From NCBI GenBank assembly GCA_964444795.1, contig CAYUIQ010000264.1, positions 1 to 11,592 of the forward strand: a stretch of DNA of 11,592 nucleotides. Direction: 5' to 3'. This DNA comes from JABMRP01 sp964444795. Its GTDB lineage: Bacteria; Planctomycetota; Planctomycetia; Pirellulales; Thermoguttaceae. The translations under genes and the position numbers were made by a program. Of this stretch, positions 5,952 through 11,592 are shown piece after piece (position 1 is the first letter of the stretch; each line of letters starts with the position of its first letter). The notes below the pieces were generated by a model. That model had not been told where the DNA came from. It did no database searches and saw nothing but the letters and a program-made list of their open reading frames with translations.

Positions 5952-6626
5952 GTGAGTATTCAGTTTCAATGTACCGGGTGCAAGCGGCCGATGAAGGTCG
6001 ACGAGCGTCACGCCGGCGGCAAAGTGCGTTGCCCCGGCTGCCGCACGTTGGTCGGCGTTCCGGCCCTGGGAGCACCGGCCCCGAAAAAGCGGCCGACCTC
6101 GGCGCCGCCCCCCGCGAAACGTGCCGTCACCGCGAAACAAGTCGTCACCGAGGAGGCGGAAGAGCCGCCGGTTCGTTTTGGCGCCAAGCGGGACTCGTCG
6201 GAGCAAGAGTTGGACATGACGCCGATGGTCGACGTCACGTTCCTGTTGTTGATTTTCTTCATGGTGACCGCGGCGTTTAGCATGCAGAAGTCGCTGGAAG
6301 TGGCCCCACCCGACCAGGAGGACAGCGCCGCCCAGAGTCGCCAGATCGACGACGTCGAGAAGGACGACGACTACTGCATCGTGCGAATCTACAAGGACAA
6401 TACGATCACCGTCGACGACGTGACGGCCCGGAGCAAGCAAGACCTGATCGTCAAGCTTCGCGAGGCCCGGCAAGGAACCGGCGGTAGCCGCGGACCCAGC
6501 AGTCTGCTGGTGCTGGCGCACGGGGAGGCACGCCACGAGAAGGTAATCATGGCTCTCGACGCGGGCAACGCCGTGGGCATGGAGAATATCCGCCGGGCCG
6601 CACCGCGCCAAGACGACGATTTCTAA
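5952..6626 (+). CDS. Second ExbD-type protein with a cytoplasmic zinc ribbon
   Basis: This 224-residue protein fuses two modules. Residues 1-35 form a zinc-ribbon-like domain with C7-x2-C10 and C27-x2-C30, followed by a Pro/Ala/Lys linker to about residue 80. Then comes an ExbD domain with ELDMTPMVDVTFLLLIFFMVT (86-106), where D94 is the proton-carrying aspartate, and a periplasmic domain to the end. Because the cytoplasmic side of standard ExbD is only about 20 residues, the added ribbon would hang below the ExbB pore. It starts with GTG; a GGAG at 5936-5939, 12 bases upstream, is the likely ribosome-binding site. Residues 166-175 (QGTGGSRGPS) form a flexible insertion before the final SSLLVLAHGEARHEKVIMAL segment. 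Compared with the upstream exbD it is a divergent paralogue, so the motor may contain a heterodimer. Confidence 0.92.
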   Translation: MSIQFQCTGCKRPMKVDERHAGGKVRCPGCRTLVGVPALGAPAPKKRPTSAPPPAKRAVTAKQVVTEEAEEPPVRFGAKRDSSEQELDMTPMVDVTFLLLIFFMVTAAFSMQKSLEVAPPDQEDSAAQSRQIDDVEKDDDYCIVRIYKDNTITVDDVTARSKQDLIVKLREARQGTGGSRGPSSLLVLAHGEARHEKVIMALDAGNAVGMENIRRAAPRQDDDF

Positions 6627-6671
6627 CGCAACTCGCCGAGAACGAATTCTAAGAGGCAGTAAAGGGTTTCT

Positions 6672-9600
6672 ATGATTAGTGCGGAAGACTTTCTGGATCT
6701 GCTGCAGCAAAAAGACCTGTTGCCGGCCGAGATGATCGACCACTTGCGCGAGCAGTTGGCGGCGGCGGACGGTATGATTCCAGCCAGCTCGGTTGCTGCC
6801 CGGCTGGTCGAGAAGGGGGAATTGACCAAGACGCAAGCGCGTCGCCTGCTGGGCTCCGGTGCCGAGACTCCCGCCGCCTCGAAGACACCCGTCGAGAAGA
6901 AGCCTATCGAGAAGAAACCGGTCGAAGAGCCACCGGCGGAGGAAGATTTCGGCCTGGTGCCGCTGGAAGGTGACGAACTGGGGTTGGCTCCGTTGGATGA
7001 GGAGCCTCCGAAGCCGGAAACCCCGGCGCAACAGAAGCCGAAGCCCCAAGCCAAACCGGCCGCGGCAAAGCCAGCACCATCGCAACCCAAACCGCGGCAA
7101 GCGCCTCCGGCCCGATCGGCTCCTTCGCAACCGGCCCGAAAACCAGTGCAACGACAACCGGCCGCGCAGACACCGCCGGCCGCATCGCCGGAGCCCCGCT
7201 CGCTGCTGGACGAAGAGTTGACCCCGCTCGACGGAGGCCCCGGTGCTCCAGGCTCGCTGGGTGGGCTGCTCGACGAGACGATGTTGGACGCTTCGGCCGC
7301 GGCCGCCGGAAGCCTCCTGACGCCGGTTGGTGCCAAGAAGAAGGGGTTCCGGTCTCTCTTTCAAAGGAAGAAGGGGCCGAAGAAACAGCGCGAGAACGTC
7401 TGGGATTCGCCGCTGTTGCTGATCGGCGGAGGTACGCTGGTGGCCCTGGTGATCGTGGGCGTCGTGCTCGTGCTGGTGATGAATCGCGGTTCCGGAGACG
7501 AACTGTTGGACGAAGGTCACAAGCACTATGACGGCGGCTCCTGGGCTCAGGCCATCGCCGTCTACGATCAGTACCTGGAGAAATACGGAAGCCACCACGG
7601 CGCCAGCACGGCGCGCGTCCGCCGGGGAACGGCGCTGCTCTGGCAGCAGAACAGCGCGGCCAAGATCTCCGGCGATTGGTCCAAAGCGCTGGCCGAGGCC
7701 AGGATCGTGCTCGATGAAATCTCCTCCGAGGAAGACTTCCCCGACGTGCATGACCAACTGGCGACGCTACTGCTCGATATTTCCGGGGGCCTGGCCGAGA
7801 ACGCGCGTAAGACGCTCGACCCGGCGGTGGCCGACGAGGTGGATGAGGCGCTGATTCTGGTGCAAAAACTATCGCGCGAGCAGCGACTGGCGATCACCGC
7901 CGACCTGGAAAAGGTGAAGTCGACCTTGGCGCAGGCCCGGCACGATATCAACCGCGACAACGAGTTGAAACAAGCCGTCGCCGGCATGAAGGAAGCGGCC
8001 GGTGCGGGCAAGCCGCGCGAGGCCTACGAGATCCGCTCGGCGCTGTTGCGAGAGTATTCGGAACTGGCCGACGACGATTTGCTCAGGGAAGCGGTTCGCG
8101 CGGTATCGCAGTCACAGAAAGATGCCGTCAAGGTTGTGCCGCTGACCGGCGAGGGCACAACCATGGAAGTCGTCTCGGCCGTGTCGATCGGCCCGACGCT
8201 CGTTCGCCGGATGGTCTCAGGAACGGCTACCGGCGTCGACGACCACTTCGTGTTTGTCCAGTCGCGGGGTGTCGCGTACGGATTGGATGCGACCAGCGGG
8301 GAAGTGAAGTGGCGGCGATTCGTCGGTTCCGGCGTCAACGGCCGAACCATTCCGCCTGCCCCGCAGCGGCTTTCCGAAGACCCCGGCGGCGACGTGCTGC
8401 TGGTCGACTCGCCGCGGAGCGAGTTGCTGCGGGTCGAAGGGGCCACGGGAGAGTTGCGATGGCGTTTCACCGTGCGACAGTCCGGCGTGGCCGATCCCTT
8501 CGTTGCCCAACCGGTGGTGGTTGGTGATCAGAATCAGCAGATCCTGGTGGCCACGCGTTCCGGGCGACTGGTCGTTCTGGACCAGGACGAGCAGACTTGT
8601 ACGGCGAAGACGGGGGTCGAACTTTCTCAGGAGTTGCGGGTAGCCCCGGCGGTGAATCCGGCGAGAACGACGATTTATCAGGTCGCCGATCACTCGAATT
8701 TGTTTGTCCTCTCGGCCGACGATCACCAGTGTCGGGAGGTCGTCTATCTGGGACACGAACCGGGCAGGATCGTCGTCCCGCCCGTCGTCATGCGCCGCTT
8801 CGTGATCATCGCCGAAAACCACACCACCAACGATTCCCGCCTGCGAGTGCTGCAAACCGATCTGCAGGGTCGCTCGGTCAAAGAATCGGAGAGAAGCTAT
8901 GATCTGCGCGGGCGCGTCGACGTGGCCCCGGTCGTCTCCGGCAATCGGCTGCTGGTCACGACCGACAAAGGGAAGGCTTATGTGTTCGGCCCCTCGAGCA
9001 CCAATAAGGTCGATGAGCTAACAAACCTCGTCATCGACCCGCTGGACGAGATCGTCAAAGAGACGGCCATCCCGGGCGAGGAAAACGTCATCCGCTATCC
9101 CTTGTTACGCAATACGGAGTGCTGGCTGGCCGGCGATTGGCTGATCAAGTACAACGTCTTGGCGACCGACGGCAAACTGGATACCGACCGGGTTCTGGAC
9201 AAGGAGTGCGTGTTCACGCAACCGCCGACGGCGCTGGGGCGCGTCGTCTTCACCACGCGAGAAGAACCCGGCTTGACCGGCGCACTGGTTTCGGCCCGAG
9301 ACATGGACGAAGGCGAGCAATTGTGGGAAACCCTTGTGGGCGCCCCGCTGGCCGGAAGCCCGTTGGTCGAAGCCGATTCCGAACGTATCACGGCGGTCAC
9401 CGCCGCCGGCGGCATGTACCGCATCGCAGACGTTCAACTCACCCAAGCGGAAATTCTCGATCAGCCGACCATCGCCGTCCCCCCGACGGAAGTTCGCCAG
9501 TCGCTGACCGATATGTGCGAACTGGAAGACGGCCACCTGGCGGTCTCCAGCGGCAAAGGGGCCGAGGTGATCGCCCGGTTCGATGCCGCCGCCCCGCAGC

Positions 9601-10391
9601 CGAGGCAGTCCTCCGGCCAACTCGATCTGGTCGACCCGTTGGCCTGTTCTCCGTTGCCGTTTGATTCCGGCTTGCTCGCGGCGACCACCAAGGGACAGAT
9701 CATCTCGCTCGATCTTCAGACGGGTACGCCCCTGGCCGAACCTTTCCAACCAACCCGCGAGAGCGGTGTGGAGATTCCATGGCGCGGACTGGCGGTCGTC
9801 GACGGAGAGCGTTTTCTGGTATCCGACGGCCGCACGAAGCTTTATCTTGTGGGCATCCGGGACCAGCCGACGCGGAATCTGGCCGCACTGGCCGAGAACG
9901 AGGCCGATTTGCCCGAGCCGATCGTTTCGCCGATTAGCGTCCTCGGTCAGGTTGCCTACGCGGTCGACGGCGCCCGGCAGTTGATCGCCTTCAAACTGCC
10001 GCCGGCCGACGCGGCGGGGACTCCGGTGTTGACCCGATCCGAGGTTCAGTCGCTGGCCGCACCGTGCTCGTGGGGACCACAACGTGTCGGTGATCGGGTG
10101 CTGTTGAAAACGGCCGACAATCGCCTCTTGTGTGTCGACGACCAGCAGAAGGTACAATGGGCGGTCTCCGCTCCCGAGGGACTCGTCGCCGGGCCACCCA
10201 TGGCGCTGGACGAAGACTTCGTGCTGGCCTTCACCGATGGTGTCGTCTGGCGGATTTCCCAGGAGACCGGGAAGGAAGTCGCCCGGCTCGACACCGGCGT
10301 GCCGCTGGCTGGCGGTCCCGTGCTCTGGCAAGGGAAGCTCCTGCTTTCCGGCCACGACGGGACTCTGTATACCCTCGATCTTCCGCGCTGA
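6672..10391 (+). CDS. Large membrane-anchored protein: cytoplasmic arm, TPR-like region, PQQ-type beta-propeller
   Basis: This is a 1239-residue single-pass protein. Residues 1-62 form a helical module (FLDLLQQKDLL...LVEKGELTKTQARRLL) resembling one found at the N-terminus of planctomycete proteins such as Ser/Thr kinases. Residues 63-220 are a Pro/Ala/Lys-rich disordered arm with repeated LxPL(E/D) words. A basic stretch (222-240) precedes one membrane helix (247-270), which predicts cytoplasmic N-terminus and periplasmic C-terminus. A TPR-like helix pair (about 280-325) and helical region follow. From about residue 500 there are repeated PQQ/BamB-type strands such as GVAYGLDATSGEVKWRRF (about 534-551), RLLCVDDQQKVQWAV and GTLYTLDLP at the end. 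A complete propeller is likely and no enzyme site is visible. AAAGGG five bases before the ATG supports the start. Its role is unknown; motor-linked envelope scaffold is inference. Confidence 0.88.
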   Translation: MISAEDFLDLLQQKDLLPAEMIDHLREQLAAADGMIPASSVAARLVEKGELTKTQARRLLGSGAETPAASKTPVEKKPIEKKPVEEPPAEEDFGLVPLEGDELGLAPLDEEPPKPETPAQQKPKPQAKPAAAKPAPSQPKPRQAPPARSAPSQPARKPVQRQPAAQTPPAASPEPRSLLDEELTPLDGGPGAPGSLGGLLDETMLDASAAAAGSLLTPVGAKKKGFRSLFQRKKGPKKQRENVWDSPLLLIGGGTLVALVIVGVVLVLVMNRGSGDELLDEGHKHYDGGSWAQAIAVYDQYLEKYGSHHGASTARVRRGTALLWQQNSAAKISGDWSKALAEARIVLDEISSEEDFPDVHDQLATLLLDISGGLAENARKTLDPAVADEVDEALILVQKLSREQRLAITADLEKVKSTLAQARHDINRDNELKQAVAGMKEAAGAGKPREAYEIRSALLREYSELADDDLLREAVRAVSQSQKDAVKVVPLTGEGTTMEVVSAVSIGPTLVRRMVSGTATGVDDHFVFVQSRGVAYGLDATSGEVKWRRFVGSGVNGRTIPPAPQRLSEDPGGDVLLVDSPRSELLRVEGATGELRWRFTVRQSGVADPFVAQPVVVGDQNQQILVATRSGRLVVLDQDEQTCTAKTGVELSQELRVAPAVNPARTTIYQVADHSNLFVLSADDHQCREVVYLGHEPGRIVVPPVVMRRFVIIAENHTTNDSRLRVLQTDLQGRSVKESERSYDLRGRVDVAPVVSGNRLLVTTDKGKAYVFGPSSTNKVDELTNLVIDPLDEIVKETAIPGEENVIRYPLLRNTECWLAGDWLIKYNVLATDGKLDTDRVLDKECVFTQPPTALGRVVFTTREEPGLTGALVSARDMDEGEQLWETLVGAPLAGSPLVEADSERITAVTAAGGMYRIADVQLTQAEILDQPTIAVPPTEVRQSLTDMCELEDGHLAVSSGKGAEVIARFDAAAPQPRQSSGQLDLVDPLACSPLPFDSGLLAATTKGQIISLDLQTGTPLAEPFQPTRESGVEIPWRGLAVVDGERFLVSDGRTKLYLVGIRDQPTRNLAALAENEADLPEPIVSPISVLGQVAYAVDGARQLIAFKLPPADAAGTPVLTRSEVQSLAAPCSWGPQRVGDRVLLKTADNRLLCVDDQQKVQWAVSAPEGLVAGPPMALDEDFVLAFTDGVVWRISQETGKEVARLDTGVPLAGGPVLWQGKLLLSGHDGTLYTLDLPR

Positions 10392-10406
10392 GGAGAAGAG
10401 ACACCG

Positions 10407-11592
10407 GTGAACACCCTCCGACAGAATATCCCGATCCGACGCTCGCGTGGCGATTGCCGACGGCCGGCCCATCCCATGGTTTGTCTGGCGTCCGTTCTGC
10501 TGGTCGCCCTGGGTGCGTGGTACGCGACGGTCCCTTGCCCGGCGGCGGCCCAGGAGCGGCTGTTCGAGGCCGAACCCTACGACCTGATCACGCTCGACGA
10601 ATTCAACAACAACGCCGTTCTGAAGGTGCAGCCGCTCAAATTCGCCAATCGCCGAATTCCTAAGGACGTACGCCCGTCCGACGCGATCCGTATCTGGCTG
10701 GTCGATCAGCCCGAGACCTCTTACAACCTCCAGTGGCACTCAATCGCCCAGGACGAGCAGGGCAACTACAAGATCGACCTGTTCGAGCAACTGATCCTTA
10801 AGAAGGCGAACCAGTTGGTCGCCCGTGGACAGACGGCCAGTGTGGCCGTTCCACCCCAACCATTCGAACCTTTGTTCGATCAGGCCTACGAGTACTTCGA
10901 GTATCTCTTGAAGAAAGATCCCGAGTTGCCCGGGCTGGATGTGTCGATCGAAGATTACTTGTACACCGAGGCCGGCGCTTGGCTTGGCCGGGACGACGAC
11001 GCGGTGGCGCTGGCGCTGCTCTGGGAATTGCACCGCCGAAATCCGGCAGACGCGCGTCTGGAGAAGGCTCTGGGCGTTACCGTCGACAAGCTGCTCACGC
11101 ATTACGAGGGACGGGAAGATTATCGCCCCCTGCGGCAGTTGCTCGGCAAACTCGCCGACCGCTATCCCCAACACGCGACCGTGGCGCGGTGGGAAAGCAA
11201 ATTGAAAGGGTTGGCCGGCGGGGAACTCGCCAAGGCTCGCTCGGAGTTGGAAGCGGGCCGGCTGCCCGAGGCCGCCGCTGCCGGACGACGGGTGGCGCAC
11301 GTCTGGCCCGACCTGCCCGGGGCGCGAGAACTCATTGAGGCGATTCACGTCAAGCATCCCCGCGTTGTCGTGGGGGTGACCGTGCCGACGGCCAGCGGGC
11401 TCCCCGGCCGACTGGACGACTGGGCATCGGGGCGCAGCTCGCGGCTCCTCTACCGCACACTGGCCGAGTTTGTTGGCCCCGGACCCGAAGGGGGAACCTA
11501 CGATTGCCCCGTCGGCGAGAAAGAAATCGAGGAGTTCGACAATCGCTTGTCCTTCCAGATCGATCCGGACATTCACTGGTCGACGGGCGAGG
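10407..11592 (+). CDS. Secreted helical-repeat protein with family-5 solute-binding-like domain (partial, 3' end outside window)
   Basis: The frame opens with GTG at 10407, preceded by AGGAGA (10391-10396), which overlaps the stop of the previous gene, so translation is probably coupled. It stays open to the window end (395 codons). An N-terminal signal has a basic region, a hydrophobic core (about 25-43) and a cleavage site after CPAAA near residue 49. Residues about 50-315 are largely helical and TPR-like (YEYFEYLLKKDPELPG, ALALLWELHRRNPADARL, SELEAGRLPEAAAAGRRVAHVWP). From about 318 the sequence changes to VVVGVTVPTASGLP, then DDWASGRSSRLLYRTLAEF and finally IDPDIHWSTGE. This resembles the start of a family-5 (peptide/nickel type) solute-binding domain, whose typical text has a kWxDG motif there. 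No lipobox is evident. The binding assignment is moderate because most of the domain lies beyond the window. Confidence 0.75.
   Translation, partial: MNTLRQNIPIRRSRGDCRRPAHPMVCLASVLLVALGAWYATVPCPAAAQERLFEAEPYDLITLDEFNNNAVLKVQPLKFANRRIPKDVRPSDAIRIWLVDQPETSYNLQWHSIAQDEQGNYKIDLFEQLILKKANQLVARGQTASVAVPPQPFEPLFDQAYEYFEYLLKKDPELPGLDVSIEDYLYTEAGAWLGRDDDAVALALLWELHRRNPADARLEKALGVTVDKLLTHYEGREDYRPLRQLLGKLADRYPQHATVARWESKLKGLAGGELAKARSELEAGRLPEAAAAGRRVAHVWPDLPGARELIEAIHVKHPRVVVGVTVPTASGLPGRLDDWASGRSSRLLYRTLAEFVGPGPEGGTYDCPVGEKEIEEFDNRLSFQIDPDIHWSTGE

Noticed and set aside
5394..7757. 787-codon minus-strand open frame
   Set aside because: It is antisense to both exbD genes and the start of the propeller-protein gene. 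Its Arg/Gln/Leu-rich low-complexity translation shows no domain. GC-rich codon bias explains the lack of stops.
9105..10739. 544-codon minus-strand open frame
   Set aside because: It is antisense to clear propeller repeats and to the next gene's signal peptide, and its translation shows no family pattern.
10740..11576. 278-codon minus-strand open frame
   Set aside because: It is antisense to the secreted solute-binding-like gene, which has a signal peptide, a ribosome-binding site and a family pattern; this frame has none.

Overview
The window looks like chromosomal DNA of a planctomycete (probably Pirellulales or a close relative). This is inferred from family content, not from a database match. 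The DNA is GC-rich and gene starts often have weak ribosome-binding sites. The supporting families are a GH99-like secreted hydrolase, a remnant of a typical planctomycete integrase, a zinc-ribbon ExbD, a membrane-anchored PQQ-type propeller protein with the N-terminal helical module seen on planctomycete proteins, and a solute-binding-like secreted protein.

Left part (1-1762). The first 33 bases are probably the last codons of an upstream gene. A Tat-exported GH99-like glycosidase follows (169-1386). Beyond its stop, on the minus strand, lies a truncated tyrosine-recombinase/integrase remnant (about 1388-1594). A complete minus-strand tRNA-Phe(GAA) is at 1690-1762, with a good promoter and a leader hairpin (1777-1834). 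The integrase remnant beside a tRNA suggests an old, decayed integration event.

Central and right part (1763-11592). A 325-base non-coding stretch carries two divergent sigma70-like promoters: one for the tRNA (minus) and one at 1931-1959 (plus) whose -35 box sits inside a 7-bp inverted repeat. The plus promoter probably starts a co-directional cluster of seven genes: (a) a secreted alpha/alpha-toroid (squalene-cyclase/prenyltransferase-like repeat) protein with a HEAT-like tail; (b) a single-pass membrane protein with TonB-like layout; (c) an ExbB/TolQ/MotA proton-channel subunit; (d) a classical ExbD; (e) a second ExbD with a cytoplasmic zinc ribbon; (f) a 1239-residue single-pass protein with a disordered cytoplasmic arm and a large periplasmic TPR plus beta-propeller part; (g) a secreted helical-repeat protein leading into a family-5 solute-binding-like domain, cut by the window end. 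Gaps are 15-45 bp except 147 bp before exbB, where a GC hairpin lies.

How they may work together (inference): c-d-e form a proton-driven ExbB/ExbD motor. Proteins b and f each have a cytoplasmic N-terminus, one membrane helix and a periplasmic C-terminal part, so either could pass motor movement into the envelope. Proteins a and g are exported and could be the substrate-handling part. No recognisable TonB, TolA or TonB-dependent receptor is visible, so the task of this motor is the open question here.
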